A DNA stretch of 64,000 bases, from NCBI RefSeq assembly GCF_000744225.1, contig NZ_JQLN01000005.1:2193001-2257000 (forward strand). Direction: 5' to 3'. Shown here piece after piece: positions 35,704 to 44,360 of this stretch (the first letter of the stretch is position 1; each line of letters begins with the position of its first letter). A program made the translations under genes and the position numbers. The notes beneath the pieces were generated by a model. It saw nothing but the letters and a program-made list of their open reading frames with translations, was not told the DNA's origin and made no database searches. The DNA is from Kitasatospora mediocidica KCTC 9733. GTDB taxonomy: Bacteria; Actinomycetota; Actinomycetes; Streptomycetales; Streptomycetaceae.

Positions 35704-36171
35704 ATGGCCTCACTGAACGTCGGCTCGCTGGGCGAGTACATCCGCGAGCAGCGGCGGAGTGCGCAGTACTCGTTGCGGCAGTTGGCGGAGGTCGCAGGGG
35801 TTTCCAATCCCTACCTCAGCCAGATCGAGCGTGGGCTGCGCAAGCCGAGCGCGGAGATTCTGCAGCAGATCGCGAAGGCGCTGCGGATCTCCGCCGAGAC
35901 GCTTTACGTGCAGGCCGGGATCCTTGAGGAGCGGCGTGACGAGGGGCTCGAACTGCGGGCCTCGATCCTCGCCGACCCGTACATCAGCGAGCAGCAGAAG
36001 CACGCGCTGCTCGCGGTGTACGAGGCGTTCCTCAAGGAGAACGGCCTCAAGGAGAACGGCCTCAAGGAGGACGGCCTGAAGGAGGGCGGTCTCCACGAGG
36101 GCGCTCTCGAAGGGGACGGGAAGAACACGCCGCCGGTCGAGGTGCCCAGGGCACCGGCTACCGGGGGCTGA
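35704..36171 (+). CDS. XRE family helix-turn-helix regulator with C-terminal pentapeptide repeats
   Basis: 155 aa from ATG 35704. Residues ~8-70 form a Cro/C1-type HTH (LGEYIREQRRSAQYSLRQLA, VSNPYLSQIERGLRKPS, LQQIAKALRISAETLYVQAG). Then an acidic helix and, at about 110-139, five-residue repeats GLKEN, GLKEN, GLKED, GLKEG, GLHEG, ALEGD encoded by a 15-bp tandem repeat. The tail ends with disordered Pro-rich sequence. This is a conserved actinobacterial regulator whose target is not known. It precedes the HBHA-like gene on the same strand, 113 nt away. Confidence 0.85.
   Translation: MASLNVGSLGEYIREQRRSAQYSLRQLAEVAGVSNPYLSQIERGLRKPSAEILQQIAKALRISAETLYVQAGILEERRDEGLELRASILADPYISEQQKHALLAVYEAFLKENGLKENGLKEDGLKEGGLHEGALEGDGKNTPPVEVPRAPATGG
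36031..36120 (+). repeat. 15-bp in-frame tandem repeat, six copies
   Basis: Six consecutive 15-bp units starting CTCAAGGAG; the first two are identical and the last three progressively diverged. In frame with the XRE regulator, each encodes one pentapeptide of the GLKEN type, so copy number changes keep the frame. Confidence 0.9.
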
Positions 36172-36284
36172 GCACTCCCGTACGTGGTGCCGCCCGCCCG
36201 GGCCGGCGCCGGAATGACAGACAGCCACCACAGAACAGCTACGACAGGCCCGTTGCCGGGCTTTCGAGCCTAGGAGGACCAGTC

Positions 36285-36893
36285 ATGCCGATCACCGACG
36301 ACATCAAGAAGACCCTCAGCGACCCGACCCCGCTCTACGCCCTCGCGGGCGCCAGCGACCTCGCGTACGAGAAGCTGCGCGAGGTGCCGGCCAAGGTCGA
36401 GGCGTTCGCGGGCGACCGCAAGGGTGCCCAGGAGCTGGCTGCGGCCCGCCTCCAGGAGGCGCAGGCCCGGCTGGTCGGGGCGCCGGCGAAGGTGGCCGGG
36501 ACGGTCACCGCGCTGCCGACCGACTTCAAGGCGCTGCAGGAGCTGGCTCAGGGCTTCGCGCTCCAGCAGGTCGGCCGGGCCATGGAGTTCGCCGTCAAGG
36601 CGAAGGAGGTCTACGACGAGCTCGCCGTGCGCGGCCAGGCGGTCGTGGACAAGGGCCAGTCGACCGCCGGCACGGACGAGCGGTCGACCGCGCCGTCGAC
36701 CGGCGAGTCGGAGCTCGCGGGGGCGGACCGGCCGGCCAGGCCGGCCGCAGTCGTCGTCGACGTGGTCGAGCCGGTCGAGACCGCCGAACTGGTCGAGACC
36801 GCCGAGACCGCCGAGTCGGTTGAGACCGAGGCCGTGGACGAGGCGCCTGCCAAGAAGGCCCCGAGGGCGCGAAAGAGCACCGGCGCGAAGTAG
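36285..36893 (+). CDS. HBHA-like (heparin-binding hemagglutinin-like) protein
   Basis: 202 aa from ATG 36285 with AGGAGG 7 nt upstream. Residues 1-120 are strongly helical coiled coil (DPTPLYALAGASDLAYEKLREVPAKVEAFAG); the C-terminal part is Pro/Glu-rich, then ends in a Lys/Ala basic tail (APAKKAPRARKSTGAK), the layout of mycobacterial HBHA. No signal peptide, as in HBHA. HBHA mediates adhesion and links with septum and lipid inclusions; in saprophytic actinomycetes a structural role is likelier. ETAE repeats at about 165-185 are a low-complexity insert. Confidence 0.8.
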   Translation: MPITDDIKKTLSDPTPLYALAGASDLAYEKLREVPAKVEAFAGDRKGAQELAAARLQEAQARLVGAPAKVAGTVTALPTDFKALQELAQGFALQQVGRAMEFAVKAKEVYDELAVRGQAVVDKGQSTAGTDERSTAPSTGESELAGADRPARPAAVVVDVVEPVETAELVETAETAESVETEAVDEAPAKKAPRARKSTGAK

Positions 36894-37001
36894 CCCGGCA
36901 CATCCGGCCCAGCCGGTACGTTGGAGTGGTGTGGAGGGTAGGCGGCGCTGTGACGGGCAGCCGTTCCGTGGTGCAGCCGCAGCCGTAGTGAGGAGACCGC
37001 A

Positions 37002-37337
37002 GTGGAGATCCTGCTGTTCGACGTCCTGAACCCGTTCTGGTGGCTGTCCACCGCGATGGTGCTGTTCAAGTTGTTCGCCTTCGTGGACGCCGCGCTGCGG
37101 CGCGACGACGCCTATCGGGCGGCCGACAAGAAGTCCAAGCGCTTCTGGCTGGTCATCCTCGGCCTCGCGCTCGGTGTCGACCTGCTCTTCGGCGCGAGCG
37201 TGCTGGCGCCGCTGGCCCTGGTCGGCCTGGTCGCCGCGATCGTCTACATGGTCGACGTCCGGCCCGCGATCAAGCAGCTGACGGACGGGCGCGGCGGTGG
37301 CGGCCGACGCAACATCGGCCCGTACGGGCCCTGGTGA
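37002..37337 (+). CDS. DUF2516 family membrane protein
   Basis: 111 aa from GTG 37002 with GAGGAG 6 nt upstream. Three hydrophobic segments (about residues 8-30, 48-66, 68-86), with a conserved cytosolic loop DAALRRDDAYRAADKKSK between the first two. Widespread in actinobacteria; function not known. It follows the HBHA-like gene by 108 nt and may share its transcript. Confidence 0.8.
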   Translation: MEILLFDVLNPFWWLSTAMVLFKLFAFVDAALRRDDAYRAADKKSKRFWLVILGLALGVDLLFGASVLAPLALVGLVAAIVYMVDVRPAIKQLTDGRGGGGRRNIGPYGPW

Positions 37338-37375
37338 CACCTCTCCCGCTCCCGCGCTGAGACCTGAAGAGCGAC

Positions 37376-37415
37376 GAAGGGGCCCGTCCCGCCGGCCGGC
37401 GGGACGGGCCCCTTC
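37376..37415. terminator. 40-bp perfect palindromic terminator
   Basis: Perfect 20-bp inverted repeat without a separate loop (arms 37376-37395 and 37396-37415, starting GAAGGGGCCCG). It lies between the convergent DUF2516 and PP2C genes and ends both messages. Confidence 0.88.
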
Positions 37416-37442
37416 ACGTCGTGCGTCGGCTGCGGCCGATGG

Positions 37443-39101
37443 TCAGCCCATGATGAGCGGCGTCTGGGTGCGCTCCAGCAGCAGGACGGCCACGTCGTCG
37501 GTGAGCGCCTCGCCGTTGAGTTCCTCGACCTCGGCGATGGCGCTGTCGACCAGTCGGCCCCGGGTCAGTCCGGCGGCCTGGTGGTTGCCGATCAGCTCGA
37601 TCAGGCCGTCCTGGCCCAGTCGGCGTGAATCGTTGCCGACGCGTCCCTCGACCAGGCCGTCGGTGTAGAGCAGCAGGCCCCAGCCGGGCGGGAGTTCCAC
37701 CTCCTGGGCCGGCCAGACGGCCTGGCCGTCGTCGCAGGGCAGCAGGCCCAGGGCCGGTCCGGCCTGTTCGAACGGGAGCAGCACCGGGCTGCCGTCCGGG
37801 CTCAGCAGCAGCGGCGACGGATGGCCGGCCAGGTAGAGGCGGGCGTGCTCGGGCGGTGTCGTCGCCGACCGGCTGCCGGGCTTGCCGCTCTTGGCGGCGC
37901 CCCCGGCTCCGGCAGCTCCGGCAACGCCGACGGCTCCGGTGGTCTCGGCAGGACCGGAGGACAGGACCATCATGCAGAGCGTCGCGAAGATCTCGTCGCT
38001 GCGCCGCTCGTGTTCCAGGACGTGCTGCAAGGTGGTGAGCAGGGCCTGCCCGGTGAGCCCGGCGAAGACCAGGGTGCGCCACGCTATCCGCAACGCCACG
38101 CCGAGGGCGGCCTCGTCCGGGCCGTGGCCGCAGACGTCGCCGATCACCACGTGGACGGTGCCGTCGTCGGTGCGGACGGCGTCGTAGAAGTCGCCACCGA
38201 GCAGCGCCCGGCGGCGGCCGGGACGGTAGCGGCGGGTGAAGGAGAGCCGGGCGCCGTCGAGCAGCGGGGTGGGCAGCAGGTGGCGCTGCAGGCGGGCGTT
38301 CTCCTGGCCGCGCAGCTCCGCCTCCACCAGGCGGCGCTGGGACTCGTCGGCCCGTTTGCGCTCGACCGCGTAGCGCAGGGCGCGGGCCAGCAGCGGTCCG
38401 TCCGTCTCGTGCTTGACCAGGAAGTCCTGGGCACCGGCGGCGACCGCCGCCGCGCCGAGGTCGGACGCCGCCGCGTCGGTCAGCACCACGACGGCGGTGT
38501 TGGGGGCGCGGCGCAGCAGCTCGCGCAGCCCGTCGAGCCGGTCCAGCTGGTCAGGGTCGCCGGAGCTGTCCGGCGTGTCCGAGGCGACGGCTGCCGTGCC
38601 CGGGGCGCCCGGAGTGGCCGTGGCCTGGTCGGGGGCCGGCGACGTGGCGGGCGCCGCGAGGTCGAGGAGCACGCAGCTGAAACCGGCGCCACGCGGTCGG
38701 CTCCGCCGGCCGGTCGCGGACGTGGTCGAGAGCTGAGCGGCGGCCTGTTCGATGCCGCTGGCCCAGTGGAGTTCGATCGGTGCGCAGCTGTCCCTGACGA
38801 GCTGATCGATCAGGGCCACGTCGGAGGCGTCGTCCTCGATCACCAGAAGTCGGAACGGGGTCTCGGGGGCGCTTGCCACCGGCCCGCCGACCGTCGTCCG
38901 CGGGCGCGGTATCGGGGCGGACTCGAGGTGTCCGGCCCTGCTCTCGACGTCGGTCGGGTGTGTCGGGCGGCTCACCGGGAGGCTGCCCGGGAACTCGGCG
39001 GGGCGTCCGGCGGCGCTGCCCCTGCGGGTGGCCAGCACTCCGGCAGCGGCGCCCGGCCGGTGCGTGGCGCTCGGCGCCCGCCCGTCTCCCGTTGCGGGCA
39101 T
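37443..39101 (-). CDS. Response-regulator / PP2C-SpoIIE phosphatase
   Basis: 552 aa from ATG 39101 (GGGAGG 8 nt upstream). Residues 1-82 are disordered; a response-regulator receiver fold covers about 83-250 (LLVIEDDASD acidic pocket, CVLLDLAAP, then VVVLTDAA and a QDFLVKHE end), interrupted near 165-190 by an Ala/Pro/Thr-rich insert. The PPM/SpoIIE domain follows (about 290-550) with metal-binding motifs GGDFYDAV and GDVCGHG, and DDVAVLLLE at the end; it carries a Gly/Ala-rich insert at about 405-425. Phosphorylation of the receiver would switch a Ser/Thr phosphatase that acts on an anti-anti-sigma factor, as in RsbU/OsaC-type systems. No partner is adjacent. Confidence 0.87.
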   Translation of the reverse strand: MPATGDGRAPSATHRPGAAAGVLATRRGSAAGRPAEFPGSLPVSRPTHPTDVESRAGHLESAPIPRPRTTVGGPVASAPETPFRLLVIEDDASDVALIDQLVRDSCAPIELHWASGIEQAAAQLSTTSATGRRSRPRGAGFSCVLLDLAAPATSPAPDQATATPGAPGTAAVASDTPDSSGDPDQLDRLDGLRELLRRAPNTAVVVLTDAAASDLGAAAVAAGAQDFLVKHETDGPLLARALRYAVERKRADESQRRLVEAELRGQENARLQRHLLPTPLLDGARLSFTRRYRPGRRRALLGGDFYDAVRTDDGTVHVVIGDVCGHGPDEAALGVALRIAWRTLVFAGLTGQALLTTLQHVLEHERRSDEIFATLCMMVLSSGPAETTGAVGVAGAAGAGGAAKSGKPGSRSATTPPEHARLYLAGHPSPLLLSPDGSPVLLPFEQAGPALGLLPCDDGQAVWPAQEVELPPGWGLLLYTDGLVEGRVGNDSRRLGQDGLIELIGNHQAAGLTRGRLVDSAIAEVEELNGEALTDDVAVLLLERTQTPLIMG

Positions 39102-39312
39102 TGGTCGATCCTCCCTTTCCCCGACTGGGCAACGGTCGACATCCGCGCGCAGTGCCCGCCTAGGTGTCGGAGACTTTCTCGCGACCATAACGTGATCTCC
39201 GGAAATTTCTCTGGCCGACCGGCGCCGATGTGGCAGGAGCCACGCTCATGGCGGGACGAGCGATTACGTTGGGCACTCGTGTCGGGCGGTGTCTTGGCGG
39301 GAGGCGGGTGCA

Positions 39313-39924
39313 GTGACACAGATCACTTTGGTCGAGGGTGACATCACGGAACAGCAGGTGGACGTGGTGGTCAATGCCGCCAACTCGTCCCTGCTCGGGG
39401 GTGGTGGAGTGGACGGCGCCATCCACCGCAAGGGCGGCCCGGAGATCCTCGCGGACTGCCGCGCACTGCGTGCCTCGCACTACGGCAAGGGCTTGCCGAC
39501 GGGCCGGGCCGTCGCCACCACGGCCGGGCAGCTGCCGGCTCGCTGGGTGGTGCACACGGTCGGGCCGGTCTATCTGGCCGAGGAGTACGGCGGGCGGGCT
39601 GAGCTCATGGCCTCCTGCTATCGGGAGTCCCTGCGGGTGGCAGGTGGGCTGGGTGCGCGGACGGTGGCGTTCCCGGCGATCTCGACCGGGGTGTACGGCT
39701 GGCCGCTGGAGGACGCGGCGCGGATCGCCCTCACGACGGTGGCCGAGGCCTGCCGGTCGGCGGAGGGCGAGGTGTCGAACGGTGGGCCGAGTGGCTTGGG
39801 AGCCGACGAGGCCGGAGCCGATGGTGGAGTGGCAGGGCTGGTCGAGGTGCGGTTCGTGCTGTTCGGCGCAGCGGCGTACGAGGCCTTCGAACGCGCGCGG
39901 CGTGAGCTGGTCCAGTGGAGCTGA
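39313..39924 (+). CDS. Macrodomain O-acetyl-ADP-ribose deacetylase-like protein
   Basis: 203 aa from GTG 39313 (GGAGG 8 nt upstream). Macrodomain motifs: VEGDITEQQVDVVVNAANSSLLGGGGVDGAIH at the N-terminus (ADP-ribose binding, catalytic Asn-Ala-Ala-Asn and GGGVDG loops), and FPAISTGVYGWP (about residue 119). Such proteins hydrolyse O-acetyl-ADP-ribose or ADP-ribosyl-glutamate. Residues ~150-172 (SNGGPSGLGADEAGADGGVAG) are an insert not seen in the compact E. coli YmdB type. Confidence 0.88.
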   Translation: MTQITLVEGDITEQQVDVVVNAANSSLLGGGGVDGAIHRKGGPEILADCRALRASHYGKGLPTGRAVATTAGQLPARWVVHTVGPVYLAEEYGGRAELMASCYRESLRVAGGLGARTVAFPAISTGVYGWPLEDAARIALTTVAEACRSAEGEVSNGGPSGLGADEAGADGGVAGLVEVRFVLFGAAAYEAFERARRELVQWS

Positions 39925-40031
39925 CGGCAGCTCGTGCGACCGCCCCTATCGTGACGCGCGGGGCCGTCAACACGCCAGGGGAATTCGATAACTCGTTCGA
40001 GTGAATCGATGATCACCGGGCCGTCGGCGCC

Positions 40032-40853
40032 TCACGGCGCCAGCGTCTCCCACGGCACCGTGACCTCGCCCTGCCGCCACCGCCCCCGCGCGTCGACCAG
40101 CGGCCAGCTTCCCGCCAGCGCCGTGCAGGCCGCGACCCACCGCTGCCGCGCGCCGAACGCCCCGTACGGTGCCGCGGCCGACCACGCCCGGTCGAAGTCC
40201 GTCAGGAAGGCGTGCACCGGCCGCCCCGGTACGTTGTGGTGGATCAGCGCCTTGGGCAGCCGTTCGGCCAGGTCGGACGGCTGGCCGAGCCCGCCCAGCC
40301 GCGCGGCGAAGGTCACCGTCCGCGGCCCCTGCGGGCCCAGCGCGACCCAGACATGGCGCCGCCCGATCTCGTCGCAGGTCCCCTCGACCAGCAGCCCGCC
40401 CGGCGCCAGCCGTCCGCAGAGCCGCTCCCAGACCGCGGCCACCGCCGACTCCTCGTACTGCCGCAGCACGTTCGCCGCCCGGATCAGCAGCGGCGGCGTC
40501 CCGTCCAACGGCACCTCGAAGCCGCCGCGCCGGAAGCTCAGCAGCGGCGGGTCGGCGTAGGGCAGCGCGGCGGCGACCCGCTCGGTCTCGATCTCGATGC
40601 CGACCGTCCGGACGTCCGCCCGGACGACGCGCAGCCGGGTGGACAACTCCACCGCCGTCCAGGGCGCCGCGCCGTACCCGAGGTCCACCGCGACCGGCGG
40701 CTGCGGCGCGGCGCGCAGCGCGGGTCCCAGGGTGTGCGCGATCCAGCGGTCCATCCGGCGCAGCCGGTTGGTGTTGGTGGTGCCCCGGGTGACCGTCCCG
40801 ACCGGGCGGGTGGACCGCCCACGGGCAGCGGCGGGGTCGAACGAGGCGGCCAT
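40032..40853 (-). CDS. SAM-dependent methyltransferase-like protein
   Basis: 273 aa from ATG 40853, 7 nt after TAGGCT with no strong ribosome site (leaderless pattern). A motif I variant VDLGYGAAPWTAVEL lies near residue 55, and VVRADVRTVGIEIETERVAAAL follows as the acidic second strand; PGGLLVEGTCDEIGRRHVWVAL resembles motif post-III. It is divergent from mshA, an arrangement that recurs in actinomycetes. The methyl acceptor is unknown. Confidence 0.78.
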   Translation of the reverse strand: MAASFDPAAARGRSTRPVGTVTRGTTNTNRLRRMDRWIAHTLGPALRAAPQPPVAVDLGYGAAPWTAVELSTRLRVVRADVRTVGIEIETERVAAALPYADPPLLSFRRGGFEVPLDGTPPLLIRAANVLRQYEESAVAAVWERLCGRLAPGGLLVEGTCDEIGRRHVWVALGPQGPRTVTFAARLGGLGQPSDLAERLPKALIHHNVPGRPVHAFLTDFDRAWSAAAPYGAFGARQRWVAACTALAGSWPLVDARGRWRQGEVTVPWETLAP

Positions 40854-40987
40854 GCCCCGCAGCCTACGCGGCCGGATGCGCGCGATCTCATGCGTCCCCG
40901 CGGGAATACCGGCGTTCGGCGCCACGGTTGTGACACTGGATGTATGCCCGCCGAATCGGTCGGGGAGCAAGAGGAGGCTTCAGCCAG

Positions 40988-42361
40988 GTGACCCAGCACC
41001 CGGTACGGACGGCGCGTCGCGCCCAGACCACGCTCGCGCCCACGCGCGGGCGCTTGCAGGTGCTCGTCGGCGGTCGCGCCCGCCGCCCGCGCCGGGTGGC
41101 GATGCTGAGCGTCCACACCTCCCCGCTGCACCAGCCGGGCACCGGCGACGCGGGCGGGATGAACGTCTACATCGTCGAGCTGGCCAAGCGGCTGGCCGAT
41201 CTCGACATCGAGGTCGAGGTCTTCACCCGGGCCACCTCCTCCGACCTGCCGCCCACCGTGGAGCTGGCGCCTGGGGTGCTGGTGCGGCACGTCACGGCCG
41301 GCCCGTACGAGGGGTTGATCAAGGAGGACCTGCCGGCCCAGCTCTGCGCCTTCACGCACGGCGTGTTGCGCACCGAGGCCGGCCACCGGCCGGGCCACTA
41401 CGACCTGGTCCACTCGCACTACTGGCTCTCCGGCCAGGTCGGCTGGCTGGCCGCGGAGCGCTGGGGTGTGCCGCTGGTGCACACCATGCACACCATGGGC
41501 AAGGTCAAGAACGCGGCGCTGGCCGAGGGTGACACCCCCGAGCCGGCCGCCCGGCTGATCGGCGAGAGCCAGGTGGTCGAGGCCGCGGACCGGCTGATCG
41601 CCAACACCGCGGACGAGGCCGGCGAGCTGGCCCAGCACTACGGCGCCCGGCCCGACCAGCTGGCGGTGGTGCACCCCGGCGTCAATCTGGAGGTGTTCCG
41701 CCCCGGTGACCGGGCCGCCGCCCGCTCCGCGCTCGGGCTGCCGCAGGACGCCGTGGTGCTGCTGTTCGCCGGGCGGATACAGCCGCTCAAGGCGCCCGAC
41801 GTGCTCCTCAGGGCGGTGTCGGTGCTGCTCGACCGCCGGCCCGAGCTGCGCGATCGCCTGGTGGTGCCGGTGGTCGGCGGCCCCTCGGGGACGGGACTGG
41901 CCGAGCCCAAGAGCCTGCAGAAGCTCGCCGCCCAGCTGGGCATCTGCGACGTGGTGCGGTTTCATCCGCCGGTCGGCCAGCCCGAGCTGGCCCAGTGGTA
42001 CCGGGCGGCGACGGCCCTGGTGATGCCCTCCTACAGCGAGTCCTTCGGGCTGGTGGCGCTGGAGGCGCAGGCCTGTGGGACGCCGGTGGTGGCGGCCGCG
42101 GTCGGCGGCCTGCCGGTCGCCGTCCGGGACGGCGAGACCGGGACGCTGGTGCCCGGCCACGATCCGCAGGACTGGGCGCGCGCGCTGGAGCCGTACGCCC
42201 TGCAGCCGGAGCTGGTGGCGCGGCAGGGTGAGGCGGCGGCCCGTCACGCGGCCCGCTTCGGCTGGGGCGCGGCCGCCGGCGGCACGGCCGAGGTGTACGC
42301 GGGCGCGCTGGTGCGTCCGGACGCCTGGCTCGGCGGAGGTACCCGCCGCCGTCGCGCGTAG
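40988..42361 (+). CDS. mshA: D-inositol-3-phosphate glycosyltransferase
   Basis: 457 aa from GTG 40988 (AGGAGG 10 nt upstream). GT4/GT-B enzyme of mycothiol synthesis: transfers GlcNAc from UDP-GlcNAc to 1-L-inositol-1-phosphate. Recognisable features are VHTSPLHQPGTGDAGGMNVY near residue 38 (substrate loop), LVHSHYWLSGQVG, HTMHTMGKVKN, NTADEAGEL, VHPGVNLEVF, FAGRIQPLKAPDVLL, and the EX7E-type end MPSYSESFGLVALEAQACGTPVVAAAVGG (near 340-368). Length is normal for MshA. The mycothiol route identifies the host as an actinobacterium. Confidence 0.93.
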   Translation: MTQHPVRTARRAQTTLAPTRGRLQVLVGGRARRPRRVAMLSVHTSPLHQPGTGDAGGMNVYIVELAKRLADLDIEVEVFTRATSSDLPPTVELAPGVLVRHVTAGPYEGLIKEDLPAQLCAFTHGVLRTEAGHRPGHYDLVHSHYWLSGQVGWLAAERWGVPLVHTMHTMGKVKNAALAEGDTPEPAARLIGESQVVEAADRLIANTADEAGELAQHYGARPDQLAVVHPGVNLEVFRPGDRAAARSALGLPQDAVVLLFAGRIQPLKAPDVLLRAVSVLLDRRPELRDRLVVPVVGGPSGTGLAEPKSLQKLAAQLGICDVVRFHPPVGQPELAQWYRAATALVMPSYSESFGLVALEAQACGTPVVAAAVGGLPVAVRDGETGTLVPGHDPQDWARALEPYALQPELVARQGEAAARHAARFGWGAAAGGTAEVYAGALVRPDAWLGGGTRRRRA

Positions 42362-42370
42362 CCCGCGCCA

Positions 42371-42403
42371 GGTACCGGTGTGCCGCTGCGGCGTGCCGGT
42401 ACC
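42371..42403 (+). terminator. Hairpin after mshA
   Basis: Arms GGTACCGG (42371-42378) and CCGGTACC (42396-42403), with further partial pairing inside, 9 bp beyond the mshA stop. Confidence 0.55.
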
Positions 42404-42422
42404 AGCGGGTAACGTCACCGCC

Positions 42423-42935
42423 ATGGCAACCCGTACCAAGGACGAGGCCCTCTCCGTGCTGCGCGCCGCCCTCGACGAGGCCGGCGTGCCGTGGGAGCCG
42501 GCCGTCAGCGACGCGTACACGCTGGTCGCGACGCTCCCCGGCACCCGTAAGCTCAGCACCACCTGCGCCCTGCGGGTCGGCGACCACAGCCTCTCGGTGA
42601 ACGCCTTCGTGATCCGCCGGCCGGACGAGAACCACGAGGCCGTCTTCCGCTGGCTGCTGGAGCGCAACACCCGGATGTACGGCGTCGGGTACGCGCTGGA
42701 CTCCCTCGGCGACGTCTACCTGACCGGACGGCTGCCGCTGGAGGGGCTGACCGCGGATGTCGTGGACCGGCTGCTCGGCGCCGTGCTGCAGAACGCCGAC
42801 GAGCCCTTCAACACCCTGCTCGAACTGGGCTTCGCCTCGGCGATCCGGCGTGAGTGGGAGTGGCGCACCAAGCGCGGCGAGTCGACCCGCAACCTGGACG
42901 CCTTCACCCACCTGTCCGGGCCTGAGCGCCCCTGA
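42423..42935 (+). CDS. YbjN domain protein
   Basis: 170 aa. TAACGT lies 7 nt upstream of the ATG, so the message is probably leaderless. YbjN fold: KDEALSVLRAALDEAGVPWE at the start, LRVGDHSLSVNAFVIRRPDENHEAVFRWLLERN in the middle, and DRLLGAVLQNADEPFNTLLELGFASAI near the end. YbjN-type proteins resemble type III secretion chaperones and are thought to bind proteins; function in actinomycetes is unclear. Position between mshA and gpm is conserved in streptomycetes. Its stop codon abuts that of the convergent MFS gene with no gap. Confidence 0.85.
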   Translation: MATRTKDEALSVLRAALDEAGVPWEPAVSDAYTLVATLPGTRKLSTTCALRVGDHSLSVNAFVIRRPDENHEAVFRWLLERNTRMYGVGYALDSLGDVYLTGRLPLEGLTADVVDRLLGAVLQNADEPFNTLLELGFASAIRREWEWRTKRGESTRNLDAFTHLSGPERP

Positions 42936-44216
42936 CTACGACTCCGCCGCCGCCGGGGCCGAGGCGGGGACGGAGTCGCCCCCGGTGTCGGCGGCCGCCG
43001 TGCCGGTCCGGCGTCCGAGCACCATGAACCCGACGCCCGCGACCGTCCCGATCACCGCGCAGCTGCCCCACAGCACGCCGCCGCCCGCGTGGTCGAGCAG
43101 GAACCCGCCGGCCGCGGGGCCCAGGCAGGACGCCGCCGACCAGGCGAGCGAGTGCGTCCCCTGGTAGCGCCCGCGGGCGTGGGCGGGCGACAGCTCGGCG
43201 ACCAGGCCCATGGTGGTGGGCATCTGCATGATCTCGCCGACCGTCCAGACCGCCACGGTCAGGCCGTAGAACAGGGGCGAAGCGCCGGCGAACGCCGTCA
43301 GTCCGAAGCCCCAGCCCACCAGCAGCCCGCCGACCAGTAGCAGGGTTCCGCGCTCGTGGTGCCGCGTCAGCCGGGTCACCGGGATCTGCAGCAGGACGAT
43401 CAGCAGCCCGTTGACCGCTGCCACCAGGCCGAACTGAGTGGTGCTCAGCCCGGCCTCGCCCATCTGTACGGCCAGCGTGGTGCTGCCCTGCTGCATCACC
43501 ATGGCGAACAGGAAGGTGAGCCCGACCACGGCCATGAACCGCCGGTCGCGGAAGACCGTGCCCAGGGTGACCTGCGGCTCGACCCGGTCGCGGGGGACCC
43601 TGGCCGGCCGGGTCTCGGGGACCTTGACGAAGACCACCAGCGCGCAGAGCAGGGTGGAGGCCGCGTCCACGATGAACAGCAGGAGATATCCGTGCGCGGC
43701 CACCAGGCCGGCCACCGCCGCCGAGACGCCGAAGCCGATGTTGATCGCCCAGTAGTTCAGCGCGTAGGCCCGGGTCCGGTCCTCCTCGGGCACCACGTCC
43801 GCGATGACCGCCGAGATGGCCGGCCGCGAGGCGTTGCTGCTGAGGCCGACCAGGAAGGCCACCGCCGCGATGGTCAGCTGTCCGTCGGCGAGCCCCAGGG
43901 CCACGGTGCTGGCGGCGGTGAGCAGTTGGGCGACCAGCATGGTGGGCCGCCGGCCGATCCGGTCGGTCAGCACGCCGCCGTAGAGCGAGGCGATCATCGC
44001 GCCGAGGCCGTAGAGCGAGGCGACCAGGCCGGCGTATGTCGCCGAATAGCCGCGCTGGGCGGTGAGGTAGAGCGCGAGGAAGGTGACGACGAAGCCGCCG
44101 AGCCGGTTGACCAGCGTGGAGATCCAGAGCCACCAGAACTGTTGCGGCAGTCCGCCGAGGGACTCCGCGGCGGCTCGCCGGAGCCTGCCGTGGTCACGTG
44201 GGGCTGGGGTCGTCAC
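42936..44216 (-). CDS. MFS transporter
   Basis: 426 aa from GTG 44216. Twelve predicted helices; the MFS signature GGVLTDRIGRRPTML follows helix 2 (about residue 83). Soluble head and tail are short and Ala/Ser-rich. Family knowledge points to a drug or metabolite exporter of the DHA1 type; the substrate is not shown. Convergent with the YbjN gene, back to back with gpm. Confidence 0.87.
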   Translation of the reverse strand: MTTPAPRDHGRLRRAAAESLGGLPQQFWWLWISTLVNRLGGFVVTFLALYLTAQRGYSATYAGLVASLYGLGAMIASLYGGVLTDRIGRRPTMLVAQLLTAASTVALGLADGQLTIAAVAFLVGLSSNASRPAISAVIADVVPEEDRTRAYALNYWAINIGFGVSAAVAGLVAAHGYLLLFIVDAASTLLCALVVFVKVPETRPARVPRDRVEPQVTLGTVFRDRRFMAVVGLTFLFAMVMQQGSTTLAVQMGEAGLSTTQFGLVAAVNGLLIVLLQIPVTRLTRHHERGTLLLVGGLLVGWGFGLTAFAGASPLFYGLTVAVWTVGEIMQMPTTMGLVAELSPAHARGRYQGTHSLAWSAASCLGPAAGGFLLDHAGGGVLWGSCAVIGTVAGVGFMVLGRRTGTAAADTGGDSVPASAPAAAES

Positions 44217-44347
44217 GGCTGGCTCCCGACAGCAGGGGTCCCGCCATCCGGTGCGGGGTGTCCGGCCAGCGGAACGGTAAGTGGCTCAAGTGATAAACGC
44301 ACATTACCGGTGAACTGCGCGTCCGAACAGTCCCTTTTCGGCTCCCC

Positions 44348-44353
44348 TAAGAT
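44348..44353 (+). promoter_or_regulatory. Promoter -10 of gpm (leaderless)
   Basis: TAAGAT 7 nt before the gpm ATG; no Shine-Dalgarno between. The transcript should start at or next to the start codon. An in-frame ATG at 44352 overlaps this hexamer and is unlikely to be used. Confidence 0.55.
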
Positions 44354-44360
44354 GTGGGCC

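Noticed and set aside
37376..37415. 40-bp perfect palindrome as a special site
   Set aside because: It lies between convergent stops and fits an ordinary bidirectional terminator.
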